Origin: Pseudomonas sp. BCA17
GTDB lineage: Bacteria > Pseudomonadota > Gammaproteobacteria > Pseudomonadales > Pseudomonadaceae
Length of the DNA stretch: 64,000 bases
NCBI RefSeq assembly: GCF_004519405.1
Contig: NZ_SGWI01000001.1
Coordinates: 496,001 to 560,000, forward strand
Reading direction: 5' to 3'
The notes beneath the pieces were generated by a model. It had not been told where the DNA came from, ran no database searches, and saw only the letters and a list, made by a program, of their open reading frames with translations. Position numbers and translations under genes: made by a program. The stretch's first letter is position 1. Each line of letters opens with the position of its first letter. Below, in pieces: positions 26,160-34,941 of this stretch.

Positions 26160-27461
26160 TCAGACTTCTGATCGGGCTCGGGCCGCCTCCACGCGCATGC
26201 GCAGCATGGCACCGATGTCGAGGAACGGCTTGGGCGGGAGCCAGCCGGGCTGGGCCCGTTCGATGACTGATTGCAAAATTGGCGAATCGGCGCCGGATGC
26301 GAGTTCCACCAGCAGGCGGCCCCACAACGTGCCGCGCGCCACACCGGAGCCATTGCAGCCGGCGACGGCAAACACGCCCTCCTCGACCTTGGCAAAATAC
26401 GGTTGCCCGGAACGTGAAGCGCTGAGATGCCCGGTCCAGGTGTATTGGATGTCCTGTTCGCCCAACATCGGAAAACGGCGTTGCAAACCCAGTACATGGT
26501 GTTGACGGCGCACGGTCAACTCAGCGCGGGACAAGTCGTTCGAGCGATATTCCGCGGTGTTGCGGATCATCACCCGACGATCCGGGGTCAATCGCACCGT
26601 GGCCCCCAGTGGCCGGGTGGACAGCACGCCCCAGGGCTCTACCGCGCCGATGGCTTGAAACTCCTCGTCGCTGAGTGGTCGCGTCAGACTGGCGCTGAGT
26701 TCCATCGCGAAAGTGCCGCTGTCGCTGACACCGGCGCGGGAGATGAAGGCGTTCAGGCAGATCAGAACCTGCTTGGCTTCAATGTTGCCATTGCGTCCGT
26801 TGGCGCGAATGCGGCCGTTGCCCAGACGCTCCAGGCCAGTGATCTCGGTGTTTTCGAAAAGCGTCACCGTATCCGGCAGCGCATCGAGCAAACCCTTCAC
26901 GTATTTCGCCGGTTGCAGCAGCGCGTTGCCATTGCCGCACCAGATCGCGGCCTGGTAATGCCGGGTTCCCAGTTTCTCGATCAGTTGCTTACCTTGCAGA
27001 AATTGCGCGGAGGCACCCACGGCGTGCAGCGTCTGCAATTTGGCCTCGACATTGGTCAGCTTGCGCGGATCGCTGACGGCAAAGAAATAGCCTGACTCGC
27101 GCAAATCGCATTCGATGCCATGACGGGCAATGCGCTTGCGGACTTCGTCGCTGGCGGCACGGGAGATCGAGGTGTCCACCTGAAAACCGGCAAACCCGTC
27201 GTTGCCTTGCAATTCAGGTGTGGTCGGACGTTCGTAGCCCACGACGAACCCGGAATTGCGCGCCGACGCCCCTTGCGCGGCCCGCTGCCGATCGACCACC
27301 ACGATGCGCGCCTGGGGATGCAGTTCGGCGATTGAGTGAGCGGCACTCAGCCCGGTTATGCCGGCGCCGATGACCAGCCAATCGGCCTGCTGCTTCCCGC
27401 TCAGAGGATCGCGAACCGGTGACTCCCCGGCCTGCGCAATCCAGCCACATACGTTTTCCAT
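26160..27461 (-). CDS. FAD-dependent oxidoreductase, PuuB-like (gamma-glutamylputrescine oxidase type)
   Basis: This 433-residue flavoenzyme of the DAO family has a Rossmann motif at about residues 28-41 (WLVIGAGITGLSAAH). The segment GASARNSGFVVG is the characteristic D-amino-acid-oxidase-like loop of PuuB/OrdL proteins. The C-terminal FAD signature region YTWTGHLSASRSGQPYFAKVEEGVFAVAGCNGSGVARGTLWG is present. PuuB oxidises gamma-glutamylputrescine; the linked polyamine-binding protein supports a polyamine-type substrate, but the exact amine is not shown. It is divergent from a LysR gene, with about 160 bp between them. Confidence 0.85.
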   Translation of the reverse strand: MENVCGWIAQAGESPVRDPLSGKQQADWLVIGAGITGLSAAHSIAELHPQARIVVVDRQRAAQGASARNSGFVVGYERPTTPELQGNDGFAGFQVDTSISRAASDEVRKRIARHGIECDLRESGYFFAVSDPRKLTNVEAKLQTLHAVGASAQFLQGKQLIEKLGTRHYQAAIWCGNGNALLQPAKYVKGLLDALPDTVTLFENTEITGLERLGNGRIRANGRNGNIEAKQVLICLNAFISRAGVSDSGTFAMELSASLTRPLSDEEFQAIGAVEPWGVLSTRPLGATVRLTPDRRVMIRNTAEYRSNDLSRAELTVRRQHHVLGLQRRFPMLGEQDIQYTWTGHLSASRSGQPYFAKVEEGVFAVAGCNGSGVARGTLWGRLLVELASGADSPILQSVIERAQPGWLPPKPFLDIGAMLRMRVEAARARSEV

Positions 27462-27621
27462 GCATCACCTCATCGACTGTCATTCCGCCAGCCCGCCTGC
27501 TCACTACGCGCATGTAAAATTCGCATGATTAGTTTCAGATGGCGGCAGCTATGGCTAGAATCTAATGGGTCTTTATGATGACAACCAACGTTATTAAATC
27601 ATCCAGGTATTCTCAAAACGC

Positions 27622-28524
27622 ATGGATAAAATACGTCACGTGCCTTCGCTGCAAGGCTTGCAGGCGCTGGTCGAAGTTGCGGACTGCGGCAGCTTCACGC
27701 AAGCGGCGCAGACGCTCTGCCTGACCCAAAGCGCCGTGAGCCGGAAGATTCAGCAATTGGAGAGTCACTTCGGCACGTCGATGTTCGTCCGCAACAGTCG
27801 CAGCCTACGACTGACCCCGGAGGGCGAGCTGGTGCTCGCCAGTGCGCGGCATATCCTCGTACAGCTGAAAACCCTCGAAGACCGCCTCGCGCCACAAAAG
27901 CGCCCGTTCCGCATCCGTATGCATGTGTCGCTGGCGGTCCGCTGGTTGCTGCCAAAGTTGAGCGACTTCTACCGGCGTCACCCGGACATTTCCCTATCGA
28001 TCGAAACCGTCGCGACCGAGGTCGTCGAGCCGGCCAGCGACAGCGACGCCTACATCCTCTATCTGCCCGAGCCGTCGGATGATCCATCCTGCTTGACCTT
28101 GTTCGAGGAAGCGCTGGTTCCGGTGTGCGCCCCCGGCCTGGCTAACTCAACCCATCCGCTGGAATCAGTAGACGATCTTGTGCGCTACCCTCTGCTCCAT
28201 CGTTCCGCCGACAAGCAGGCCTGGATTGACTGGCTGGCAGCCAATAATGGTAAATCGCTGGAAGACTACAGACATATCCCCTTCAACCTCGATGAGTTGG
28301 CGCTCGATGCCGCCGCGCGAGGTCTGGGGGTAGCCATGACCGACATAACCCTGGCAGAAGAATCGATAGAACGCGGCGTGCTACTCATCCCGTTCGGCCG
28401 CCCCTTGAAGACCCGAGGGGTCTATTCGCTCTGCCCACAACCTTCCGCCGCCTCTCATCCAGCGTGCGCGCTGATCATGCAATGGTTCGCCCAGCAGGCC
28501 GAACAGAACGAAAGCGCAAATTGA
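27622..28524 (+). CDS. LysR-family transcriptional regulator (GcvA-like)
   Basis: This 300-residue LysR protein has an N-terminal helix-turn-helix (SLQGLQALVEVADCGSFTQAAQTLCLTQSAVSRKIQQLE) and an effector domain with the GcvA-like run SLAVRWLLPKLSDFYRRHPDISLSIET. It lies head-to-head with the oxidase and polyamine-binding protein genes, so it is the likely regulator of that unit. The intergenic region is AT-rich and should carry its operator; I could not single out a T-N11-A box with confidence. Confidence 0.9.
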   Translation: MDKIRHVPSLQGLQALVEVADCGSFTQAAQTLCLTQSAVSRKIQQLESHFGTSMFVRNSRSLRLTPEGELVLASARHILVQLKTLEDRLAPQKRPFRIRMHVSLAVRWLLPKLSDFYRRHPDISLSIETVATEVVEPASDSDAYILYLPEPSDDPSCLTLFEEALVPVCAPGLANSTHPLESVDDLVRYPLLHRSADKQAWIDWLAANNGKSLEDYRHIPFNLDELALDAAARGLGVAMTDITLAEESIERGVLLIPFGRPLKTRGVYSLCPQPSAASHPACALIMQWFAQQAEQNESAN

Positions 28525-28683
28525 CTTACCAGAGCCAGCCCTTGATTCGAATGTCCGAAGAGGATCGGTCAGCGGCTCCTCACCAAAGGCCGGCCCTGCA
28601 GGATTGAATTCACCGATTGCCGTAGCGCCTGCCTATCTCTTACCTTTGTGAGCCCCCCTGCCCGAGTCGACACCGGAGTTCAC

Positions 28684-29304
28684 ATGGACCTCGCCACCCT
28701 CACCGTCTTCCTCCCGGCCTGCTTTGCCTTGAATATGGCCCCAGGCCCCAACAACCTGCTCTCCGTCAGCAACGCCACGCGTTACGGCTATCGCACCTCC
28801 TGCCTCGCCGGCATCGGCCGCCTGCTGGCCTTCGCCGGCATGATCGCCCTCGCCTCTGCCGGCCTGGCGGTGGTGCTGCAAACCTCGGAGTTGTTGTTCT
28901 ACGCCATCAAGATTCTAGGGGCGGCGTATCTGTTTTATCTGGCGTTCCAACTGTGGCGGGCCAATCCACAGGTGCACGCGCAGGCGAATACGGCCAAGGT
29001 GGGTTTGTGGGCGTTGGCACGGCAGGAGTTTCTGGTGGCCGCGGGCAACCCGAAAGCCATTCTGATTTTCACTGCCTTCCTCCCGCAGTTCGTGGTGCCC
29101 GGCCAACCTGTCACGCCACAGTTCGCGCTGCTGGGTGTCATGTTCCTGGGGTTGGAGTGGATCGCCATCAGCACTTACGCCTATATGGGCCTGCATATGC
29201 GCCGCTGGTTCGCCGAGCCACGGGGCAAGCGGATCTTCAATCGTTGCTGCGCCGGGTTGTTGTCGGCAGCGGCGACGGTGTTGTTGACAGCACACAGGGC
29301 ATGA
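28684..29304 (+). CDS. LysE/RhtB-family amino-acid exporter
   Basis: This 206-residue inner-membrane protein has the family's N-terminal motif (ALNMAPGPNNLLSVSNATRYGYRTS) and about six hydrophobic segments, ending LLSAAATVLLTAHRA. The conserved region RQEFLVAAGNPKAILIFTAFLPQFV is the second signature. LysE-family proteins export amino acids or related compounds; the substrate here is not shown. Start ATG has GGAG seven bases upstream. Confidence 0.9.
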   Translation: MDLATLTVFLPACFALNMAPGPNNLLSVSNATRYGYRTSCLAGIGRLLAFAGMIALASAGLAVVLQTSELLFYAIKILGAAYLFYLAFQLWRANPQVHAQANTAKVGLWALARQEFLVAAGNPKAILIFTAFLPQFVVPGQPVTPQFALLGVMFLGLEWIAISTYAYMGLHMRRWFAEPRGKRIFNRCCAGLLSAAATVLLTAHRA

Positions 29305-29423
29305 CAACGTGCGGGAGTTCACAATCGGGGCGAGGTAAAGGACAACAACCTGTACCTCATCCGAGCGCTATACCGGCCCTCTGACGTATCGCGCGCAACC
29401 CGTTTTATTCATGGAGGAAAAAG

Positions 29424-29966
29424 TTGCGGATCTATATCACCGGCGCGTCATGTGCAGGCGTGACGACACTCGGTCGTACCCTCGCCGCTTTGCTAAGCCT
29501 TCGCCATCTTGATGTCGATGACTTCTATTGGCTGCCCACCGACCCTCCGTTTACCACCAAACGCCCGCCCAACGAGCGCGTGGTTCTGATCCAGCAACGC
29601 TTCGGTGAGGATAATTGGGTACTGACCGGCTCTTGCATGGAGTGGGGAGATGCACTGATCAACCACGCCGAGCTGATTGTATTTATTGCAACGCCAACCC
29701 CCGTTCGCCTTGAACGATTGGTCGCACGTGAAACACAGCGCTATGGAGATCGGATCGCGCCTGGAGGCGACATGCACGAGATCCATGTGGCCTTCAAGGA
29801 ATGGGCTTCGCGGTATGACGACCCGACCTTTTCGGGCCGCAACAGGGCGTTGCATGCGGTGTGGCTGTCGAAGCAAACCGTTCCGGTTGTCAGAGTGGAT
29901 GGGTTGAGCAGTGCGGAAAAAATGGCGCAGGATGTGATTCATGCGTTGTCCCAATTACCGTCGTAG
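29424..29966 (+). CDS. P-loop NTPase, adenylate-kinase-like
   Basis: This 180-residue protein starts at TTG with a strong GGAGG upstream. The P-loop-like segment GASCAGVTTLG lacks the Walker A Lys (Val instead), as in a recognised group of adenylate-kinase-like proteins whose loop is GxxxxGTTTLG. A DVDDFYW motif follows, and LTGSCMEWGDALINHAELIVFIATPTPVRLERL forms the second strand and lid region. Its role in the cell is not known. It is preceded by a LysE-type gene and followed by a SnoaL-like gene on the same strand. Confidence 0.75.
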   Translation: MRIYITGASCAGVTTLGRTLAALLSLRHLDVDDFYWLPTDPPFTTKRPPNERVVLIQQRFGEDNWVLTGSCMEWGDALINHAELIVFIATPTPVRLERLVARETQRYGDRIAPGGDMHEIHVAFKEWASRYDDPTFSGRNRALHAVWLSKQTVPVVRVDGLSSAEKMAQDVIHALSQLPS

Positions 29967-30085
29967 CTCGGAAGAGCAAAGTCAACGTCTCGTAAAAACT
30001 CGAGACCGCCACAAAATGAACCCGATGCCAGGCTGCAGGACGTGTGCAATCGAGATGGGCCTACACCTTCAAGAGGAAACACTCG

Positions 30086-30472
30086 ATGACCCAAACAGAA
30101 CTCGCCGATCTTTACCACGGCTATATCGACTGCCTCAACCGTCAGGATTGGGCACACCTTGGTGATTTCGTTCACGCCGACGTCACCTACAACGCGACCC
30201 TCGTGGGGCTCGCAGGTTATCGCGCGATGCTGGAGCGAGACTTTCGCGAAATCCCCGACCTGGTGTTTCGCATCCAACTGCTGGTGGTCGACCCGCCCAC
30301 GATTGCCAGCCGACTGAATTTCAACGTCAGCCCCCGTGGGGAGTTTTTAGGGTTGCCGATCAATGGCAAGCGGGTTGTCTTTGATGAAAACGTATTTTAC
30401 GAAGTCATCGACGGGAAATTTGCGCACGTCTGGTCAGTGATCGACAAAGCGGCGATCGAACGGCAGGTGTGA
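30086..30472 (+). CDS. SnoaL-like ester cyclase/NTF2-fold protein
   Basis: This 128-residue protein has the SnoaL-like pattern LYHGYIDCLNRQDWAHLGDFVHADVTYN with a central LAGYRAMLERDFREIPDLVFRIQLLVVD. The closing strand reads VVFDENVFYEVIDGKFAHVWSVIDKAAIERQ. Proteins of this fold include polyketide cyclases and many orphan proteins, so the function is not assigned. The ATG chosen has AGAGGAAA about eight bases upstream, which an upstream in-frame start at 30044 lacks. Confidence 0.8.
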   Translation: MTQTELADLYHGYIDCLNRQDWAHLGDFVHADVTYNATLVGLAGYRAMLERDFREIPDLVFRIQLLVVDPPTIASRLNFNVSPRGEFLGLPINGKRVVFDENVFYEVIDGKFAHVWSVIDKAAIERQV

Positions 30473-30522
30473 TGGCCTGCGTCGTCTAGACTCCACGCAC
30501 CCATCAACCGTGGAGAGCTGAC

Positions 30523-31014
30523 ATGCACAACAAAAACACGCTATGCCTCTGGTACGACGGCGTCGCCTTGGAGGCAGCGACCTTCTACGCCGCGACCTTT
30601 CCCGACAGCCGCGTCGATGCCGTGCACCTGGCGCCGGGCGACTACCCTTCGGGCAAACAAGGCGATGTGTTGACCGTCGAATTCACGGTGATGGGCATCC
30701 CCTGCCTGGGTCTCAATGGCGGCCCGGCATTCCCGCATACGAACGCGTTTTCCTTTCAGGTAGCGACGGACGACCAGGCTGAAACCGACCGCTATTGGCA
30801 CGCCATTATCGATAACGGCGGTCAGGCCAGCGCCTGTGGCTGGTGCAAGGACAAGTGGGGCGTGTCGTGGCAGATCACCCCTCGTGCGTTGAGCGCGGCG
30901 ATCAGCCATCCCGACCCGGCTACGGCCAAGCGCGCCTTTGACGCCATGATGACCATGACCAGGATCGACGTGGCCACCATCGAAGCCGCCGTGGCCGGGG
31001 TTGATCGCTCATGA
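30523..31014 (+). CDS. VOC family protein (PhnB-like, 3-demethylubiquinone methyltransferase-like fold)
   Basis: This 163-residue protein has the PhnB/glyoxalase-like arrangement. CLWYDGVALEAATFYAATFPDSRVD forms the first module, with VLTVEFTVMGIPCLGLNGGPAFPHTNAFSFQVAT in the middle. ACGWCKDKWGVSWQITPRALSAAISHPDPA is the pattern described as 3-demethylubiquinone-9 3-methyltransferase-like. True methyltransferase activity is not implied. GGAGAG precedes the ATG by about five bases. It is transcribed in the same direction as the SnoaL-like gene, 50 bp apart. Confidence 0.85.
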   Translation: MHNKNTLCLWYDGVALEAATFYAATFPDSRVDAVHLAPGDYPSGKQGDVLTVEFTVMGIPCLGLNGGPAFPHTNAFSFQVATDDQAETDRYWHAIIDNGGQASACGWCKDKWGVSWQITPRALSAAISHPDPATAKRAFDAMMTMTRIDVATIEAAVAGVDRS

Positions 31015-31325
31015 GTCGGATGGGACGTTTGCGCCGGGGTTGACACATTCCGTCACATCCCCTGAAGATGAACGCCTTATCCAGGGTGTGCCTGCTCATG
31101 TCTGCTACGTTTTCCGCTGACCTCACCGTCATTGGCTTGATTGCCAAGGCGCAAGGTTGCGTAGCGCACGCCCTCAAATCGAAGAAACAGTCGCTCATGT
31201 GACCGGGGCGCGCTGTCCCGTCAGATGAGCTGACAGGACATTGAGCGCGGACCCACTCCCCCTTCGCACAATTCCCCATGCTCTTCTGACGGTGACTCAA
31301 GCGGTCAATCATCAGGAGAAAGTGC
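31015..31325. other. Gene-free stretch
   Basis: I see no supported gene in these 311 bp. The region should carry the promoter of the DapA-like gene; no definite motif was found. Confidence 0.4.
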
Positions 31326-32183
31326 ATGTCAGCGTTTCAAGGTATCTGGGTTCCCGTGGTCACGCCGTTCCAGGACGGCGCAATCGACTTTATCGGCCTG
31401 CATCGACTGCTCGGCAACCTGCTGGAAAAACACGTGGCCGGGATCATGGTGTGCACCACCACCGGCGAAGCCGCAGCGCTGTCCCGCCACGAGCAACTGG
31501 CCGTGCTGGATGCCGTGCTGCAGTGGGTCCCGGCGCACCGTGTGGTGATGGGCCTGGCGGGGAATAACCAGGTCGAGTTGCTGCAGTTCCAGAGCGAAAT
31601 CCTCAAGCGCCCGGTGGCCGGCCTGCTGGTGCCCGCGCCGAGCTACATACGCCCCTCCCAGGCGGGCCTTGAAGATTTTTTCCGTACGGTGGCGGATGCC
31701 TCCAGCGTGCCGGTCATTCTCTACGACATTCCTTATCGCACCGGGGCGACCTTTGAGCAGGCCACGTTGCTGAATATCGTCGCCCATGCGCGTATCCAGG
31801 CGGTCAAGGATTGTGGCGGCAACCTGAGCAACACCCTGGCGCTGCTGGCCAGCGGCGAGGTGGACGTGCTGTGCGGCGAGGACATCCAGATATTCAACGC
31901 GCTGTGCCTGGGCGCCAGCGGTGCAATTGCCGCGTCGGCGCATGTGCAGACAGAGCAGTTTGTCACGCTGTGGCACCAGATACGGGATAACCGGCTGACC
32001 GAAGCGCGGGCGACGTTTTTCCGCTTGCGGCCATTGATCGAGACGATGTTCATGGAACCCAACCCGGCGCCGGTAAAGGCAGCGCTGGCCTTGGACGGGG
32101 TGATCGGCAGCCACTTGCGGGCACCGATGCAGCAGGCCAGCCAAGCGGTGGTGGCGCGCTGGCAGGCGCTGCTACAGCGCTGA
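31326..32183 (+). CDS. Dihydrodipicolinate synthase/N-acetylneuraminate lyase family protein
   Basis: This 285-residue TIM-barrel class I aldolase has the Schiff-base Lys K161 in AVKDCGGN, Y133 in ILYDIPYRTG, Y107 in APSYIRP and the TTTGE loop at residues 44-48. All four are as in DapA, which condenses pyruvate with aspartate semialdehyde for lysine and cell-wall synthesis. It is probably a paralogue and not the housekeeping enzyme, because it sits alone beside sulfur-amino-acid genes. Closely related enzymes act on other 2-oxo acids. GGAG lies eight bases before the ATG. Confidence 0.85.
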   Translation: MSAFQGIWVPVVTPFQDGAIDFIGLHRLLGNLLEKHVAGIMVCTTTGEAAALSRHEQLAVLDAVLQWVPAHRVVMGLAGNNQVELLQFQSEILKRPVAGLLVPAPSYIRPSQAGLEDFFRTVADASSVPVILYDIPYRTGATFEQATLLNIVAHARIQAVKDCGGNLSNTLALLASGEVDVLCGEDIQIFNALCLGASGAIAASAHVQTEQFVTLWHQIRDNRLTEARATFFRLRPLIETMFMEPNPAPVKAALALDGVIGSHLRAPMQQASQAVVARWQALLQR

Positions 32184-32332
32184 TCGAACGGTCGAGTATT
32201 TGCCCATGCGCCAAAAAAAGACATCCATCCGACCGGCCGGTTGCGACCCGCCCGATACCGGCCTATGTTCCATGCCATGTTGTGCATTTTGCTGTGCTCC
32301 GCCCCAGGTTCCTTCAGTACTCAGGTGACCAC

Positions 32333-33709
32333 ATGCCCATACAACCCCGCCCCGCCGTACTTGAACTGATCGGCAACACGCCGTTGGTGCGGGTCAGCCG
32401 CTTCGATACTGGCCCGTGCACGCTGTTTCTCAAACTGGAATCGCAGAACCCCGGTGGTTCGATCAAGGACCGTATCGGCCTGGCCATGATCGACGCCGCC
32501 GAGCGCGACGGTCGCCTGCGCCCCGGTGGCACGATTGTCGAAGCCACGGCCGGCAACACCGGCCTGGGCCTCGCACTGGTAGGCCGGGCCAAGGGTTACC
32601 GCGTGGTGCTGGTTGTACCCGACAAGATGTCCACCGAAAAGGTCTTGCACCTGAAGGCCATGGGGGCCGAAGTGCACATCACCCGCTCCGATGTGGGCAA
32701 GGGCCACCCCGAGTATTACCAGGACGTGGCCGCACGCCTGGCCAAGGACATTCCCGGTTCGTTTTTCGCCGACCAGTTCAACAACCCGGCCAACCCCTTG
32801 GCCCACGAAACCAGCACCGCGCCGGAAATCTGGGCACAGACCCAACACGATGTCGACGCCATTGTGGTAGGTGTCGGCTCGGCCGGCACCCTCACCGGCC
32901 TGACCCGCTTCTTCCAGCGTGTGCAGCCTGAACTGGAGATGGTGCTGGCCGACCCGGTGGGCTCGGTGATGGCCGAGTACAGCCGCAGCGGCCAGTTGGA
33001 AACCCCCGGTTCCTGGGCCGTGGAAGGCATCGGCGAAGACTTCGTGCCGTCGATTGCCGACCTCTCCAGCGTGCGCCATGCCTACTCCATCAGCGATGAA
33101 GAAAGCTTCGACCACGCCCGCCAACTGCTCAAGGCTGAAGGTATTCTCGGTGGGTCTTCGACCGGCACCCTGCTCGCCGCCGCCCTGCGCTATTGCCGCG
33201 AGCAGACCCAGCCCAAGCGTGTGGTCACGTTCGTGTGCGACACCGGCACGCGCTACCTGTCGAAGATCTATAACGACCAATGGATGAAGGACGCAGGCTT
33301 GTTGCAATACAAGCACTATGGCGACCTGCGCGACCTGATCGCCCGCCGCTTCGAAGACGGCCGGGTGATCAGCGTCAGCCCCGATGACACCTTGCTCACC
33401 GCGTTCCAGCGCATGCGCCTGGCCGATGTATCGCAACTGCCGGTACTGGTGGACGGCAAGGAACTGGTCGGGGTGATCGACGAGTCCGACATCCTGCTGG
33501 GGCTGCACCACGATGCCGCAGATTTCAAAATGATCGTCGCCAGCGCCATGACCACCACGTTGCACACCCTGGCCCCCAGTGCCAGCCTGGCGGAACTGCA
33601 GGCGGAGCTGGATCGTGGCCTGGTTGCCATTATTGCCGACGATTCGGGCTTTCATGGCCTGATCACTCGCGTCGACCTGCTTAACCACCTACGGAGATCC
33701 CTTGCATGA
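32333..33709 (+). CDS. Cystathionine beta-synthase (PLP domain plus CBS domain pair)
   Basis: This 458-residue enzyme condenses serine (or O-acetylserine) with homocysteine to cystathionine using PLP. The catalytic Lys is K45 in GGSIKDRIG. The phosphate-binding loop is in EATAGNTGLGLALV, with a second Gly-rich loop GGSSTGTLLAA. Residues from about 335 form a regulatory CBS-domain pair (DGRVISVSPDDTLLTAFQRM ... LVGVIDESDILLGL ... MTTTLHTLAPSASLAELQAEL). The ATG chosen has AGGTGA just upstream. It overlaps the next gene by 4 bp (ATGA), which implies coupled translation. Together they form the reverse transsulfuration route. Confidence 0.92.
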   Translation: MPIQPRPAVLELIGNTPLVRVSRFDTGPCTLFLKLESQNPGGSIKDRIGLAMIDAAERDGRLRPGGTIVEATAGNTGLGLALVGRAKGYRVVLVVPDKMSTEKVLHLKAMGAEVHITRSDVGKGHPEYYQDVAARLAKDIPGSFFADQFNNPANPLAHETSTAPEIWAQTQHDVDAIVVGVGSAGTLTGLTRFFQRVQPELEMVLADPVGSVMAEYSRSGQLETPGSWAVEGIGEDFVPSIADLSSVRHAYSISDEESFDHARQLLKAEGILGGSSTGTLLAAALRYCREQTQPKRVVTFVCDTGTRYLSKIYNDQWMKDAGLLQYKHYGDLRDLIARRFEDGRVISVSPDDTLLTAFQRMRLADVSQLPVLVDGKELVGVIDESDILLGLHHDAADFKMIVASAMTTTLHTLAPSASLAELQAELDRGLVAIIADDSGFHGLITRVDLLNHLRRSLA

Positions 33710-34872
33710 GTCAGTCCGATAGAAGCGCTTTCGCTACCCGCGTGATCCATGCCGGGCAATCCCCCGACCCGACTACCGGCGCGTTGATGCCGCCGATCTA
33801 CGCCAACTCCACGTACCTGCAAAGCAGCCCCGGCGTGCACAAAGGCTTCGATTACGGGCGCTCCCACAACCCCACGCGGTTTGCCCTGGAGCGCTGCGTC
33901 GCGGACCTGGAAGGCGGCAGTCAGGCATTTGCCTTTGCATCCGGGCTGGCGGCTATTTCGACCGTGTTGGAATTGCTGGATGCAGGCGCGCATATCGTCT
34001 CCGGGAACGACTTGTACGGCGGCACCTTTCGCCTGTTCGATAAAGTGCGCCAGCGCAGTGCCGGGCACACATTCAGCTACGTCGACCTGAGCAATGTGTC
34101 GGCCTTTGAGGCGGCGTTGCAGGCGAACACGCGCATGGTGTGGGTCGAGACGCCGAGCAACCCGTTGCTGAGCCTCACCGACCTCAGTGCGATCGCCCGT
34201 ATCTGCCAGGAACGCGGGATCATCTGCGTAGCCGATAACACCTTCGCCAGCCCATGGATCCAGCGCCCACTGGAGCTGGGTTTCGACATCGTGGTGCACT
34301 CCACCACCAAGTACCTCAATGGCCACTCCGACGTCATCGGCGGCATTGCCGTTGTCGGCCACAACCTCGATTTGGCGGAGCGCCTGGGCTTTCTGCAGAA
34401 CTCGGTCGGCGCCATCGCCGGCCCCTTCGATGCCTTCCTGACGCTGCGCGGCGTGAAAACCCTGGCGCTGCGCATGGAGCGCCATTGCAGCAATGCGTTG
34501 GAACTGGCCACCTGGCTGGAGCAACAGCCGCAAGTGTCACGCGTGTATTACCCGGGGCTGGCGTCTCACCCACAACACGAGTTGGCCCGTCGGCAGATGC
34601 GCGGGTTTGGCGGGATGATTTCAGTGGACCTGAACAGCGACCTGGCCGGTGCCACACGCTTCCTGGAAAACGTCAGGATCTTCGCCCTGGCGGAAAGCCT
34701 GGGGGGTGTGGAAAGCCTGATCGAACACCCGGCGATCATGACCCACGCGAGTATTCCGGCCGCCACGCGGGCGCAGTTGGGGATTGGGGATGGGTTGGTG
34801 CGGCTATCGGTGGGGGTTGAAGACGTAGAGGATTTACGCGCCGATCTGGCTCAGGCCCTGGCCCGTATCTGA
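33706..34872 (+). CDS. Cystathionine gamma-lyase/gamma-synthase family PLP enzyme
   Basis: This 388-residue enzyme of the Cys/Met metabolism PLP family has the PLP Lys K202 in HSTTKYLNGHSD. Other family signatures are GFDYGRSHNPTRFALE, AFASGLAAIS and WVETPSNPLL. The C-terminal ESLGGVESLIEHPAIMTHAS, with its conserved Glu and Ser, is also present. It either makes cystathionine from an activated homoserine or splits cystathionine to cysteine. Translational coupling to cystathionine beta-synthase favours the lyase role (inference). An intrinsic-looking hairpin follows its stop by 16 bp. Confidence 0.9.
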   Translation: MSQSDRSAFATRVIHAGQSPDPTTGALMPPIYANSTYLQSSPGVHKGFDYGRSHNPTRFALERCVADLEGGSQAFAFASGLAAISTVLELLDAGAHIVSGNDLYGGTFRLFDKVRQRSAGHTFSYVDLSNVSAFEAALQANTRMVWVETPSNPLLSLTDLSAIARICQERGIICVADNTFASPWIQRPLELGFDIVVHSTTKYLNGHSDVIGGIAVVGHNLDLAERLGFLQNSVGAIAGPFDAFLTLRGVKTLALRMERHCSNALELATWLEQQPQVSRVYYPGLASHPQHELARRQMRGFGGMISVDLNSDLAGATRFLENVRIFALAESLGGVESLIEHPAIMTHASIPAATRAQLGIGDGLVRLSVGVEDVEDLRADLAQALARI

Positions 34873-34888
34873 CGCAGAGGAGGCGCTG

Positions 34889-34917
34889 ATGTGGGAGCGG
34901 CAAGCCCGCTCCCACAT
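34889..34917. terminator. Bidirectional hairpin between convergent genes (REP-like)
   Basis: ATGTGGGAGCGG and its exact complement CCGCTCCCACAT form a 12-bp stem around a CAAGC loop. TGTGGGAGC hairpins are a common interspersed element of Pseudomonas genomes. Its place between the ends of two converging genes fits termination of both. Confidence 0.75.
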
Positions 34918-34941
34918 TGCCCCTTGTGCATCAGGTGGCTA

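Noticed and set aside
32321..33688. 455-codon leftward open frame opposite cystathionine beta-synthase
   Set aside because: It is a shadow; the rightward frame has the PLP and CBS motifs.
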